Assembly (NCBI RefSeq): GCF_018603905.1
Contig: NZ_JAHFZZ010000010.1
Coordinates: forward strand, 62,001-126,000
Length of the DNA: 64,000 bases
Direction of reading: 5' to 3'
DNA from: Nonomuraea sp. NEAU-A123
GTDB lineage: Bacteria > Actinomycetota > Actinomycetes > Streptosporangiales > Streptosporangiaceae
Position 1 is the stretch's first letter, and the number at the start of each line of letters is the position of its first letter. The position numbers were made by a program, and so were the translations under genes. Below are positions 48,810 to 58,800 of this stretch, in pieces. The notes under the pieces are model-generated. The model ran no database searches and was not told the DNA's origin. It worked only from the letters and a program-made list of their open reading frames with translations.

Positions 48810-49172
48810 TCAGCGTGGTGCGAGGTGGATGGTCGCCGACTTGTCGGTGATCGACGACACCTTCACGGACAGGTTGTTGACCGACCCGTGGCCACCCGCG
48901 CCGAGCGTCGTGGCCGAGGAGACACCGGGTCCCGTCCCCTGCACCTTCACCGCGCTGGAACCGACTCGGGCGATCGACAGCCGGGTGAAGCCGAACCGGC
49001 TGGAGATGCGGAATTTCACCGCCTTGGTGATGGTGATCTTGCACTTCCCATCGAAGCACGCCTTGACGTTCGGCGTCTTCGCAGCCGAGGCCGAGGCCGG
49101 AACCGCGGCGACGGGCACGGCGGCAACGGCGGCGAAGGCCATTGCCAGGCAAGTTGTAGCCATCCGATGCAT
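48810..49172 (-). CDS. Small secreted protein, unknown
   Basis: This 120-residue precursor has a signal peptide ending about PASASA (residue 30) and a mature part of about 90 residues with one cysteine pair (ACFDGKC) and alternating polar/hydrophobic strands (ITITKAVKFRISSRFGFTRLSIARV). It is basic and likely all-beta. I recognise no family. It lies upstream of the beta-helix protein in the same orientation but 200 bp away, so cotranscription is uncertain. Confidence 0.7.
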   Translation of the reverse strand: MHRMATTCLAMAFAAVAAVPVAAVPASASAAKTPNVKACFDGKCKITITKAVKFRISSRFGFTRLSIARVGSSAVKVQGTGPGVSSATTLGAGGHGSVNNLSVKVSSITDKSATIHLAPR

Positions 49173-49271
49173 GTTGTCCCTCTCTTGTTCTCTCCGTACG
49201 ACCAGACCCTGCGATGGAGTCTAGGAGCGCCGCTCGGGAGGGCTCCCGAACGGCACCTCAAGAGAGAGGGA

Positions 49272-49799
49272 CTAGACGCGGAAGACGCGTAGTTGGAGCG
49301 CGAGCGTCGTGTAGTAGCCGACCAGCGTGGTCAGCTCGAACACCACGCTCTCCCCCAGCTCCGCGTACTCCGCATCGTCCAGGTCGGCCCGCGTCACCAG
49401 CGCCCTGGTGACGCGGAGCACCGCGTCCTCGCCCGGATCGGCCAGCTCCAGCGGAGCCCCGGTATGCAGGGCCGCCAGCTCGTCGTCGGTCAGCCCGAGC
49501 CCGCGCCCGATCTCCTCGTGTACCCGCTGCTCGAAGGCGCTGTCCCAGTGACCGGCCACGACCAGGATCGCGATCTCCCTGGCCCGGGCGCTCAGCCCGG
49601 AGCGGTAACGGATCGCCGCCCCGAGCTCCTGCAGCGCGTCGCCCACCGGCGGGCTGAGCAGCATGGCGTTGAACGGGCCCACCAGCCCGCCCTCGTCGTC
49701 GAGCATCGAGGTGCCGCGCGGGCCCGCGGTGATCTTCTCGTAGAGGGCCCTGGCGTCGGCGTCGAGGTGGGCCGGTGGCATGGATGGCAGGCGCTTCAT
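49272..49799 (-). CDS. Carboxymuconolactone decarboxylase-family protein
   Basis: This 175-residue protein is an AhpD/CMD-fold protein: KRLPSMPPAHLDADARALYE at the start, LSARAREIAILVVAGHWDSAFEQRVHEEIGR near 80-110 and DDAEYAELGESVVFELTTLVGYYTT near the end. The CxxC redox pair of AhpD is absent, so it is the CMD-like type without peroxidase activity. The ATG at 49799 overlaps the stop of the alpha-glucosidase gene (ATGA), making it the last gene of the alpha-glucan operon. Why it is coupled to sugar use is unclear. Confidence 0.86.
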   Translation of the reverse strand: MKRLPSMPPAHLDADARALYEKITAGPRGTSMLDDEGGLVGPFNAMLLSPPVGDALQELGAAIRYRSGLSARAREIAILVVAGHWDSAFEQRVHEEIGRGLGLTDDELAALHTGAPLELADPGEDAVLRVTRALVTRADLDDAEYAELGESVVFELTTLVGYYTTLALQLRVFRV

Positions 49800-51310
49800 T
49801 CCAGCGATGTTAGCCAGACGGTCGTGTCGGACGGCAGGGCGCCGTCCTCCAGGGGGCCGCTGGCCAGCAGTATCCGGCCCGCCGGCAGCCGTACGGGAGC
49901 GGCGCCGAGGTTGGACACGCAGGTCAGGCCGGACTCCCGGGTGAAGGCCAGCACGTCGGGACCCATCGTCAGCCAGGTGAGCGTGCCGTCGCCGAGCAGG
50001 TCGTGGCGATGGGCCAGCCCGGTGCGGTAGAGGTTGAGCATCGAGCCGAGGTCGGCCGCCTGGGCCTCGGCCGTGACCTTGCGCCAGCTCTCGGGCTGTG
50101 GCAGCCAGGTAGGGGTCCCGCCGAAGCCGAACGGCGGCTCGTCGCCCGCCCACGGCAGCGGCACGCGGCAGCCGTCCCTGCCCCGGTTGGTGCCCCCCGA
50201 GCGGTGGTACATGGGGTCCTGCCGCTGGTCGTCGGGCAGGTCCTCGACCTCCGGCAGGCCGAGCTCCTCGCCCTGGTAGACGTAGACGCTGCCGGGGAGC
50301 GCCATGGCCAGCAGAGCCGCCGCCCTGGCCCGGCGGTGGCCGAGCTCCGGGTCGGAGGGCACGCCGTGCAGGCGCCCGCCGTGCGCGAACGTCGTGTCCG
50401 ACCGGCCGTACCTGGTCACCGGGCGGGTGACGTCGTGGTTGGACAGGACCCAGGTCGGTGGGGCGCCGACCGGCGCGTGCGTGGTCAGCGTGAGGTCGAT
50501 GACCCGGCGCAGCTCGGCGGGCTCCCAGGGGCAGGACAGGAAGTCGAAGTTGAAGGCGGTGTGCAGTTCGTCGGGGCGCAGGTAGCGGGTGAAACGTTCC
50601 TGGTCGGGCAGCCACACCTCGCCGATCAGCACCCGCTCGCCGTACTCGTCGGCGATCTCGCGCCAGCGCCGGTAGACCGCGTGCACCTCGTCGAGGTCCT
50701 CGTAGGAGGTCTCCGACTTGAACAGCAGAGCCGCCGAGTCGATCCGGAACCCGTCGACGCCCCGCTCGAACCAGAAACGCAGCACGTCCTCGAACTCGCG
50801 ATGGACCTCGGGGTTGTCCCAGTTGAAGTCCGGCTGTTCGGGGGCGAACAGGTGCAGGTACCACTGCCCGTCGGCGACCTGTGTCCAGGCGGGCCCGCCG
50901 AAGATCGACTGCCAGTCGTTCGGCTCGTCGCGGAACCAGAACCGGTCCCTGGCCCCGCGGTCGGTCAGCGCCTCCTGGAACCAGGTGTTCTCCGTGGAGC
51001 TGTGGTTCGGCACCACGTCGATGATGACCTTGATGTCGAGCTCGTGCGCCTCCTCGATGAACTTCTCCGCCTCGGCCAGCGTGCCGAACACCGGCTCGAT
51101 GCCCCGGTAGTCGGCCACGTCGTAGCCGCCGTCGGCCATCGGCGACGGGTACCACGGGTTCAGCCAGATGGCGTCGATGCCGAGATCCTTCAGGTACGGC
51201 AGGCGCGAGCGCAGCCCGGCGAGATCGCCGATCCCGTCACCGTTGCCGTCGGCGAAGCTGCGCAGGTAGACCTGATAGATCGCGGCCCCCCGCCACCACG
51301 TTTGCGACAT
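49796..51310 (-). CDS. GH13 alpha-glucosidase
   Basis: The 504-residue cytoplasmic enzyme has the GH13 conserved regions: DVVPNHSS (98-105), GFRIDSA with nucleophile D191, GEVW with acid/base E231 and SNHDVTR with D293. The opening WWRGAAIYQVYLRSFADGNGDGIGDL is typical of oligo-1,6-glucosidase/alpha-glucosidase (GH13 subfamilies such as 23 or 30). It has no signal peptide, so it acts on imported oligosaccharides. It starts 3 bp after the permease stop in an ABC operon and presumably releases glucose from alpha-linked oligosaccharides. Confidence 0.94.
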   Translation of the reverse strand: MSQTWWRGAAIYQVYLRSFADGNGDGIGDLAGLRSRLPYLKDLGIDAIWLNPWYPSPMADGGYDVADYRGIEPVFGTLAEAEKFIEEAHELDIKVIIDVVPNHSSTENTWFQEALTDRGARDRFWFRDEPNDWQSIFGGPAWTQVADGQWYLHLFAPEQPDFNWDNPEVHREFEDVLRFWFERGVDGFRIDSAALLFKSETSYEDLDEVHAVYRRWREIADEYGERVLIGEVWLPDQERFTRYLRPDELHTAFNFDFLSCPWEPAELRRVIDLTLTTHAPVGAPPTWVLSNHDVTRPVTRYGRSDTTFAHGGRLHGVPSDPELGHRRARAAALLAMALPGSVYVYQGEELGLPEVEDLPDDQRQDPMYHRSGGTNRGRDGCRVPLPWAGDEPPFGFGGTPTWLPQPESWRKVTAEAQAADLGSMLNLYRTGLAHRHDLLGDGTLTWLTMGPDVLAFTRESGLTCVSNLGAAPVRLPAGRILLASGPLEDGALPSDTTVWLTSLE

Positions 51311-51313
51311 GCG

Positions 51314-52213
51314 CTATCCCTTAATGCTCCCGGCGGTGAGGCCCGCCATGATGTGCCGTTGGAAGATGAAGAAAACGATGATCATCGGGATGCTGGAGAT
51401 GACCAGACCACCCATGATCTGGTTCTGGGACACCGCACCGGCGGTCTGCGACAGGCCCACGCTGACCGTCATGTTCTCGCTGTCGGTCATGACCAGCAGC
51501 GGGAGCAGGAAGTCCTTGAAGGCCGTGACGATGGTGAAGATGGAGACGACGCCGAGGATCGGCCTGGAGATCGGCAGGATCACCGACCACAGCACCCGCA
51601 GCGGTCCGGCGCCGTCGATCTGGGCCGCCTCGACCAGTTCCCGCGGGATGGAGTCGAAGAAGCGCTTGAGCAGGAAGATGTTGAAGCCGTTCGCCGCCGC
51701 GGGGAACCACAGCCCCCAGGCGTTGTTCAGCAGGTGCAGGTCGACGATCGTGACGTACAGCGGGATGATCACCACCATCGGCGGGATCATCAGCGTGGCC
51801 AGCATCGCGCCCAGCACCACGTTCCCGAACATCGGCCGGAGCTTCGACAGCGCGTACGCCGCCGCGACGTCCACGCCCATGGAGAACACCCAGGCGCCCA
51901 GCGCGTAGAACGCGGTGTTCTTCAGCAGCACGCCGATGTCGAACAGGTCCCACGCCTCGATGAAGGCGTCGAACGTGGGGTGGGCGGGGAACAGGGTCGG
52001 CGGCATCTGGGCGATCTCCTCGCCCGTCTTCATGGCGCCGGTGATCATCCAGTAGAGCGGGAAGACGAAGACCAGGGTGGAGCCGGTGACGACCGCGATC
52101 AGCACGGTCCAGTAGATGCGCCGTCCCCACCTGCTGTTGAGCTGGTGCGGCGAGACAATGGTGCGAAACTGCACCTCGATCCGCTTAGGTGCCCTCTTCT
52201 CCCGCGTGCTCAT
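51314..52213 (-). CDS. Alpha-glucoside ABC permease (MalG type)
   Basis: This 299-residue permease has a 35-residue cytoplasmic N-terminus, six hydrophobic segments (first YWTVLIAVVTGSTLVFVFPL) and the EAA loop ELVEAAQIDGAGPLRVLWSV near 187-206. The ATG at 52213 follows GAGGCAA. It lies 116 bp after the partner permease and 3 bp before the alpha-glucosidase gene. It forms the importer channel; specificity is inferred from the neighbouring GH13 and GH87 enzymes. Confidence 0.92.
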   Translation of the reverse strand: MSTREKRAPKRIEVQFRTIVSPHQLNSRWGRRIYWTVLIAVVTGSTLVFVFPLYWMITGAMKTGEEIAQMPPTLFPAHPTFDAFIEAWDLFDIGVLLKNTAFYALGAWVFSMGVDVAAAYALSKLRPMFGNVVLGAMLATLMIPPMVVIIPLYVTIVDLHLLNNAWGLWFPAAANGFNIFLLKRFFDSIPRELVEAAQIDGAGPLRVLWSVILPISRPILGVVSIFTIVTAFKDFLLPLLVMTDSENMTVSVGLSQTAGAVSQNQIMGGLVISSIPMIIVFFIFQRHIMAGLTAGSIKG

Positions 52214-52329
52214 TTGCCTCACTCCGTGAGGCGGGCTCGGTCGCCCAATGCCGCCGCCTTCCCCCGTCGCTCTGGTCGCTTCGCTCCCGCCGCTCCTCCT
52301 CCAGGCGACGGCACTCCCTCGCCGGGAGA

Positions 52330-53196
52330 TCATGCTTTGTCCTCCCGGGTCAACCGGAGCTGGACGGCGGCGAAGGCGAGCAGCACGATCATGAGCATCA
52401 TGCCGAGCGCGCCACCCGCGCCGTAGTCCTGGAGCGTGAACGCGAACTGGTACATCTGGAAGGCCACGGTCATCGTGGCGTCCTCCGGGCCGCCGCCGGT
52501 GAGCATGTACGGCTCGATGAACACCTGCATGGTGGCCACGACCTGCAGCATCAGCATGAGCAGCAGGATCAGCCGGGTCTGCGGGATGGTGACGTGCCTG
52601 ATCCGCTTGAAAATGCCGGCCCCGTCGAGCTCGGCCGCCTCGTACAGCTCGGACGGGATGTTCTGCAGCGCGGCCAGGTAGATCAGCGTCGCGCTGCCCA
52701 TGTTCATCCAGGTGGCCACGATGACCAGAGAGATCAGCGCGGTCGACGAGGAGTCGAGCCAGGCCAGCGCGGGCAGGTGGAAGAAGTCGAGCAACTGGTT
52801 GAACAGCCCGGGCCCCGGATCGAAGAACCACCTGAACAGCAGCACCGCGACGATCGGCGGCAGCATCACCGGCAGGTAGACCACGAACCGCAGGTAGGCC
52901 CGGGCGTGGCGCAACTCGTTGAGCACCAGTGCCATGACGAACGGCACGGCGTAGCCGCAGAGCAGGGCGAGTGCCGTGAACTCCACGGTGTTCAGCCACG
53001 CCTTGCCGAACGCCGGGTTCTGGACGACGGTCAGGAAGTTGTCCAGCCCCACCCAGCTGGGCGGGTTGACCAGGGTGGTCTTCTGGAAGCTGAGGACGAA
53101 CTCCCTGATCATCGGGTACCACGCGAACACCGCGAAGCACGCCAGCGCCGCGCACAGGAACCCGTAGGCCGTCAGATTGCGCCTGAGAACACGCAT
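52330..53196 (-). CDS. Alpha-glucoside ABC permease (MalF type)
   Basis: The 288-residue permease has six hydrophobic segments, the first at residues 9-28, and the EAA loop ELYEAAELDGAGIFKRIRHV near 182-201, followed by a periplasmic MLTGGGPEDATMT segment. It begins 5 bp after the binding-protein gene. The 116-bp gap to the next permease gene contains no visible promoter that I can defend. Confidence 0.92.
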   Translation of the reverse strand: MRVLRRNLTAYGFLCAALACFAVFAWYPMIREFVLSFQKTTLVNPPSWVGLDNFLTVVQNPAFGKAWLNTVEFTALALLCGYAVPFVMALVLNELRHARAYLRFVVYLPVMLPPIVAVLLFRWFFDPGPGLFNQLLDFFHLPALAWLDSSSTALISLVIVATWMNMGSATLIYLAALQNIPSELYEAAELDGAGIFKRIRHVTIPQTRLILLLMLMLQVVATMQVFIEPYMLTGGGPEDATMTVAFQMYQFAFTLQDYGAGGALGMMLMIVLLAFAAVQLRLTREDKA

Positions 53197-53201
53197 GCAG
53201 G

Positions 53202-54551
53202 TCAGCCCTTGGTCGCCAGCATCGAGTTGGCCTTGGTCTCGGCGTCGGAGAGCAGGCTGTCGATGTTGGCGTCCTGGCGGCTCAGCACACCCGACATGGC
53301 CACGTCGAGGATGGCGTAGAGCTCTTGGGCGTGTACCGGCTCGGCCTTCGGCGGGACCGTGGCCGCGGCGTCCACGTACGGCTGGTAGTTCGCGACCGGC
53401 AGCGTGGCGTTCGCCGTGCGGTCCTGCTGGATCGCCTTGCCGGTGGCCGAGTCCCCGAAGACGTCGTTGTCGGGTACGCCGACGGGGTTGCCGAGCGTCT
53501 TGCCGCGGGCGAAGTCGAACCGGCCCTTGCCGGCGGTGTCGAAGCGGAAGTCGATCCAGTCCAGTGCCGCCTTGGCCTCGGCGGGCGTGGCCTTCGGGTT
53601 GACCATGAACGCCTCGCCGCCGCTCAGCGACGCCTTGGCCTCGGGGAAGCCGGTGATGCCGTAGTCGGCGACGCTGCCCTTGAACTTGTTGACGACGTCG
53701 GTGACCACGTCGGGAGCGCCGAGCATCATGCCGACCTTGCCGCTGCCCATCGCCATCATCAGCGACTCCCAGCCGACCAGGAGCTTGTTGCCCATGCTGT
53801 TGTCCACCCAGCGCATGTCATGCAGGTTCTGCAGCACGGCCTTGCCCTCGGGCGAGTTGAACGCGGCCTTCTTGCCGTCGTCGGTCACCATGCTGCCGCC
53901 GCGGCCGTAGATGGCCTGGGTGAAGTGCCAGCCGCCGGTGTTGCCGCCGGAGTACTCGCCGTAGCCGACGTACCCGGCGCCGAGTCCGGCGATCTTCTTG
54001 GCCGCCTCACGGACCTCGGCCCACGTCTTGGGCGGCGTGTTGGGGTCGAGCCCGGCCTTGGTGAACAGCGCGCGGTTGTAGACCAGGCCCACGCCGTAGT
54101 GCACGTTGGGCACGCCGTACACCTTGCCGTCCTTGGTGACCAGCTCCCTGACGTCGGAGCGCAGATCGTTCCAGTTCTTGATCTCACTGGTGTACGGGGT
54201 GATGTCCAGCGCCTGGCCCTGGCCGATAACGTCGTTGTAGTTGGTCACGGGCACCACGAAGACGGTCTCCATCTGGCCACCCGCCAGCTTGGGGCCGAAC
54301 GTCTTGGGGTCGTAGCACGGCTGCTGGTCCGTGCTCTTCACCGTCACGCCGGGGTGCGCCTTCATGAACGTGGCCACGTCGTCGTCCCAAGCCTGCCGCT
54401 CCTTGGGCGCGGACTTCGCCGGCTGGCAGGCCACCGTGATCGACACCGGGGCGGCACCGCCCGACGTGGACTTGGCGGGCTCGCCCGAACCACAGGCCGT
54501 GGCGGACAGGCCGAGAACGGTGACGACTAACAGTCCTGTGGATCTCTGCAT
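53202..54551 (-). CDS. Alpha-glucoside ABC substrate-binding lipoprotein
   Basis: This 449-residue lipoprotein has the signal peptide STGLLVVTVLGLSATAC with a lipobox-like SATAC. The mature part shows SITVACQPAKSAPKERQAWDD, then a family-1 sugar-binding fold with GVGLVYNRALFTKAGLDP near 150 and SLMMAMGSGKVGMMLGAPDVV near 260. It is the first structural gene of the operon, downstream of the LacI gene by 94 bp. Its promoter region holds two 16-bp direct repeats. The ligand is inferred to be an alpha-glucan oligosaccharide. Confidence 0.9.
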   Translation of the reverse strand: MQRSTGLLVVTVLGLSATACGSGEPAKSTSGGAAPVSITVACQPAKSAPKERQAWDDDVATFMKAHPGVTVKSTDQQPCYDPKTFGPKLAGGQMETVFVVPVTNYNDVIGQGQALDITPYTSEIKNWNDLRSDVRELVTKDGKVYGVPNVHYGVGLVYNRALFTKAGLDPNTPPKTWAEVREAAKKIAGLGAGYVGYGEYSGGNTGGWHFTQAIYGRGGSMVTDDGKKAAFNSPEGKAVLQNLHDMRWVDNSMGNKLLVGWESLMMAMGSGKVGMMLGAPDVVTDVVNKFKGSVADYGITGFPEAKASLSGGEAFMVNPKATPAEAKAALDWIDFRFDTAGKGRFDFARGKTLGNPVGVPDNDVFGDSATGKAIQQDRTANATLPVANYQPYVDAAATVPPKAEPVHAQELYAILDVAMSGVLSRQDANIDSLLSDAETKANSMLATKG

Positions 54552-54605
54552 GGGCTGACCCTTCTAAATGCGAGGTGCCCACACCATAGGTTCACCGACC
54601 GAAGT

Positions 54606-54642
54606 CCGCAATATTACGACTGTGGATTGCAAGATAACGACT
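54606..54642 (-). promoter_or_regulatory. 16-bp direct repeats before the binding-protein gene
   Basis: On the minus strand AGTCGTTATCTTGCAA (54642-54627) and AGTCGTAATATTGCGG (54621-54606) agree at 12 of 16 positions and start 21 bp apart, about two helical turns. The second contains the near-palindrome CGTAATATTGCG. These are likely sites for the LacI regulator encoded immediately upstream. Confidence 0.5.
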
Positions 54643-54645
54643 GCA

Positions 54646-55632
54646 TTACGTCTTCCTCGCTGTGGAGGCCCGTACGACCAGTTCCGGCTCGAACAGCAGC
54701 TCGTCGGCGGGCACCACGGCCTTGTCGATCTGGGCGACCAGCAGGTCCACGGCCGCCCGGCCCATCGCGTCTATCGGCTGGCGGACCGTGGTCAGCGGCG
54801 GATCGGTGCAGTTCATCAGCGCCGAGTCGTCGTAGCCGATGATCGACACGTCGGCCGGCACGGACAGCCCCGCGCGCCGGGCCGCCCTGACCGTGCCGAG
54901 CGCGAGCAGGTCGCTGGCGCAGATGACGCCGCTCACCCCCCGCTTGACCAGCCGCGCGGCGGCCGCGTGCCCGCCTTCCAGCGAGAACATCGTGTGCTCG
55001 ACCAGCTCGGGATCGCCCCCACCGGCCAGGAACGTCTCCAGCTTGCGCCGCGACGGCATGTGGTCCTTGGGACCGAGCACCATGCCGACCTGCTCGTGAC
55101 CGAGCGCCCGCAGGTGGGCCAGGGCCATCTCGGCGGCCACGATGTCGTCGCACGACACCTGCGGGAAGTCGAGGTGGGCGACGGCCGCGTTGACCAGGAC
55201 CGTGGGCAGCTTGCGCTCGTGCAGCAGCGCGTAATGGGCGTGCGACGCGTCGGCCTGCGCGTAGTGGCCCCCGGCGAAGACCACGCCGCTGACCTGCTGC
55301 CCGAGCAGCAGATCGACGTAGTCGGCCTCGGAGACGCCGCCGACCGTCCTGGTGCAGAGCACCGAGGTGAAGCCCTGCTGGGCGAGCGCGCCGCCGACCA
55401 CCTCGGCGAACGCGGGGAAGATCGGGTTCTGCAGCTCGGGCAGCACCAGGCCGACCAGCCGGGCCCGGTCGCCGCGCAGCTGGGTGGGGCGCTCGTAGCC
55501 GAGGACGTCGAGCGCGGTGAGCACGGCCTCACGGGTCGCCTCCGACACCCCGGGCTTGCCGTTGAGCACGCGGCTCACGGTCGCCTCGCTCACCCCGACC
55601 TTCTTGGCCACCTCTGCGAGTCGTCGTGTCAT
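54646..55632 (-). CDS. LacI-family regulator of the alpha-glucan locus
   Basis: The 328-residue repressor starts MTRRLAEVAKKVGVSEATVSRVLNG (HTH residues 4-25, hinge YERPTQLRG) and has a sugar-binding-like effector domain ending LFEPELVVRAS. It lies between the ABC/alpha-glucosidase operon and the divergent GH87 gene, so it can control both. Candidate operators with an AATATT centre occur on each side of the gene. I chose ATG 55632 because longer starts add sequence before the HTH. Confidence 0.92.
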   Translation of the reverse strand: MTRRLAEVAKKVGVSEATVSRVLNGKPGVSEATREAVLTALDVLGYERPTQLRGDRARLVGLVLPELQNPIFPAFAEVVGGALAQQGFTSVLCTRTVGGVSEADYVDLLLGQQVSGVVFAGGHYAQADASHAHYALLHERKLPTVLVNAAVAHLDFPQVSCDDIVAAEMALAHLRALGHEQVGMVLGPKDHMPSRRKLETFLAGGGDPELVEHTMFSLEGGHAAAARLVKRGVSGVICASDLLALGTVRAARRAGLSVPADVSIIGYDDSALMNCTDPPLTTVRQPIDAMGRAAVDLLVAQIDKAVVPADELLFEPELVVRASTARKT

Positions 55633-55655
55633 GCGCAAACTATAAGGCCGATCAC

Positions 55656-55679
55656 GCAAATATTTGCAACCGCTTACGG
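55656..55679. promoter_or_regulatory. LacI-type operator between the regulator and GH87 genes
   Basis: GCAAATATTTGC at 55656-55667 is a perfect 12-bp palindrome, and TTGCAACCGCTTACGG at 55664-55679 overlaps it with a good left half of the common LacI-family consensus TTGCAANCGNTTGCAA. Both are 24-47 bp upstream of the LacI start codon and could mediate autoregulation and control of the GH87 gene. The remaining 55680-55870 is AT-rich promoter DNA. Confidence 0.55.
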
Positions 55680-55870
55680 GGATCCGACGTCGCCCTCTTG
55701 CGGGCGGTTCTGGCGGATATCCAGCGCACTTCACGCTCCTGACCAGCCAAGGAGACGGTCGCGAGCCGTCACTTGTCAGTCAATTGTTTGCGAAATCTCG
55801 TCGAAATATTGCTGCTATCTGCTCGACATCTTATGGTTCGGCCAACGTCTTCCTCGAAGGGCCATCCCCC

Positions 55871-58800
55871 ATGAGAGCTGTCCTAGCCGCCCTTGCGTTA
55901 GTCATCGGATTCCTGGCCACCCCCGCGTGGGCGGCCGACACCAACCTCTCCGCCGGCAAGACCGCCACTGCGAGCAGCTACACCGACGTCTACTCGGCGC
56001 CCAACGTCACCGACGGCAACCAGGCGACCTACTGGGAGTCGGCCAACAACGCCTTCCCGCAGTGGGTGCAGGTGGACCTCGGCTCGACGGCCACCGTGAA
56101 CCAGCTCACGCTCAAGCTGCCCAGCGGCTGGCCCAGCCGTACACAGACGCTCACCGTGCTGGGCAGCGCGAACGGGACGAGCTTCAGCACGATCAAGGAC
56201 GCCGCCACCTACACCTTCAACCCCACGGCGACGATCGCCGTCAGCGCGTCCGGCACGCGCTATGTCCGGCTCCAGATCACCGCGAACAGCGGCTGGCCGG
56301 CCGGGCAGCTCTCCGAGTTCGAGGTGTACGGCCAGGCGGACCCCGGCAATCCAGGTGACGGGACGAACCTGGCGACCGGCAAGCCGATCACCGAGTCGTC
56401 GCACACCCACACCTACGTGGCGGCCAACGCCAACGACGGCAACGTCCAGACGTACTGGGAGGGCGCCGCCTACCCCAACACGCTGACCGTGCAGCTCGGC
56501 GCGAACGCCGACCTCACCTCCATCGTGCTCAAGCTCAACCCGGACCCCGCCTGGGCCACGCGTACGCAGACCATCCAGGTGCTCGGCCGCGAGCAGAGCG
56601 CCACCGGCCTGTCCAACCTGGTGGCGCAGGCCGTCTACACCTTCAACCCGGCCACCGGCAACTCGGTGACGATCCCGGTGACGGCCAAGGTCGCGGACGT
56701 GCAGCTCAAGATCACCGCCAACTCGGGGGCGCCCGGCGGGCAGGTCGCCGAGTTCCAGGTCTTCGGCACCCCGTCGGCCAACCCCGACCTCACGGTCAGC
56801 GGGCTGACCGCGTCGCCGGCGGCTCCGGTCGAGACCGACGCCATCACGCTGTCGGCCACCGTGAAGAACTCCGGCACCGCGCCCTCCGGCGCGACCTCCG
56901 TCACCTTCTACCTGGGCACCGTCAAGGCAGGCAGCGCAAACGTGGGCGCGCTGGCCGCCGGGGCCTCGGCCACCGTGTCGAGCACCATCGGCACGCGTGA
57001 CGCGGCCACCTACCAGGTGAGCGCCAAAGTCGACGAGGACAACAACGTCGTCGAGCTGAACGAGGGCAACAACACGGCCACCGCGTCGCTGACCGTGAAG
57101 CCCGTCGACACCGCCGACCTGATCGCCGCGCCGGTGGCCTGGACACCGGGCAATCCCGCCCAGGGCGACACCGTGACCTTCTCGGTGGGGATCAAGAACC
57201 AGGGCACCATCGCCTCCAGCGGCGGCTCCCACGGCATCACGCTGACCATCGCCGACGAGTCCGGCACGGTCGTCAAGACGCTGACCGGCGGAGTGAGCGG
57301 CGCGATCGCCCCCGGCGCCACCGCCGGACCGGCCGGGCTCGGCACCTGGACCGCCGCCAACGGCAAGTACACGGTCAAGGTGGTGCTGGCGGACGACGCC
57401 AACGAGCTGCCGGTCAAGCGGGCCAACAACACCAGCACGCAGCAGTTGTTCGTCGGGCGCGGCGCGCACATGCCGTACGACACCTATGAGGCGGAGGACG
57501 CGGCCATCGGCGGCGGCGCCACCCGGATCGGCCCGAACCGGACCGTCGGCGACCTCGCCGGCGAGGCGTCCGGGCGCCGGGCGGTGACGCTGGGCACGAA
57601 CGGCTCGTACGTCGAGTTCACCACCAGGGCGTCCACGAACACGCTGGTCACCAGGTTCTCCATTCCGGACGCGGCGGGCGGCGGCGGGAACAGCTCGACG
57701 CTGAACGTCTACGTCGACGGCACCTTCCTCAAGGCGATCGACCTGACCTCGCGCTACGCCTGGCTGTACGGCGCCGAGGCGAGCCCCGGCAACTCCCCCG
57801 GCTCCGGGACGCCGCGGCACATCTACGACGAGGCCAACCTGCTGCTCGGCACCACGGTCCAGGCGGGCCACAAGATCAAGCTGCAGAAGGACGCGGCCAA
57901 CGGCTCGACGTACACGATCGACTTCGTGGACCTGGAGCAGGTGACGCAGATCGCCAACCCGGACCCGGCGCACTATGCCGTACCTGCCGGTTTCACCCAT
58001 CAGGACGTGCAGAACGCGCTCGACAAGGCGCGCCAGGACAGCACGCTCGTCGGCGTCTACCTGCCCGCGGGCGACTACCAGACCGCCAGTAAGTTCCAGG
58101 TATACGGCAAGGCGATCAAGGTCGTCGGGGCCGGGCCGTGGTTCACCCGGTTCATCTCACCGTCGGGCCAGGAGAACACCGACACCGGCTTCCGCGCGGA
58201 CGCCACGGCCAACGGGTCGACGTTCGCGAACTTCGCCTCCTTCGGCAACTACACCTCGCGCAACGACGGGCCCGGCAAGGTGTTCGACCTGGCCGGCGTG
58301 GCGAACATGGTGATCGACAACATCTGGGTGGAGCACCAGATGTGCCTGCTCTGGGGCTCCAACACCGACAACATGACGATCAAGAACTCACGCATCCGCG
58401 ACACCTTCGCGGACGGCATCAACATGACCAACGGCAGCACCGGCAACCTGGTCACGAACATCGAGGCCCGCTCGACCGGCGACGACAGCTTCGCGCTGTT
58501 CTCCGCCATCGACAACAACAACGGCGAGCAGCGCGACAACGTCTTCGAGAACCTGACGTCGCTGCTCACCTGGCGGGCCGCGGGCGTCGCGGTCTACGGC
58601 GGGTACGCCAACACCTTCCGCAACATCTACGTCGCCGACACGCTGGTCTACTCGGGCGTCACGATCAGCTCGCTGGACTTCGGCATCCCGATGCTCGGTT
58701 TCGGGGCCAGCCCGCCCACGAGCTTCGAGAACATCTCGCTGGTCAGGACCGGCGGCCACTTCTGGGGCCAGCAGACCTTCCCGGCGATGTGGTTGTTCTC

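Noticed and set aside
55898..58000. 700-codon minus-strand open frame under the GH87 gene
   Set aside because: It is a codon-bias shadow with low-complexity Val/Gly/Arg content, while the plus strand has clear discoidin and CARDB-like domains.
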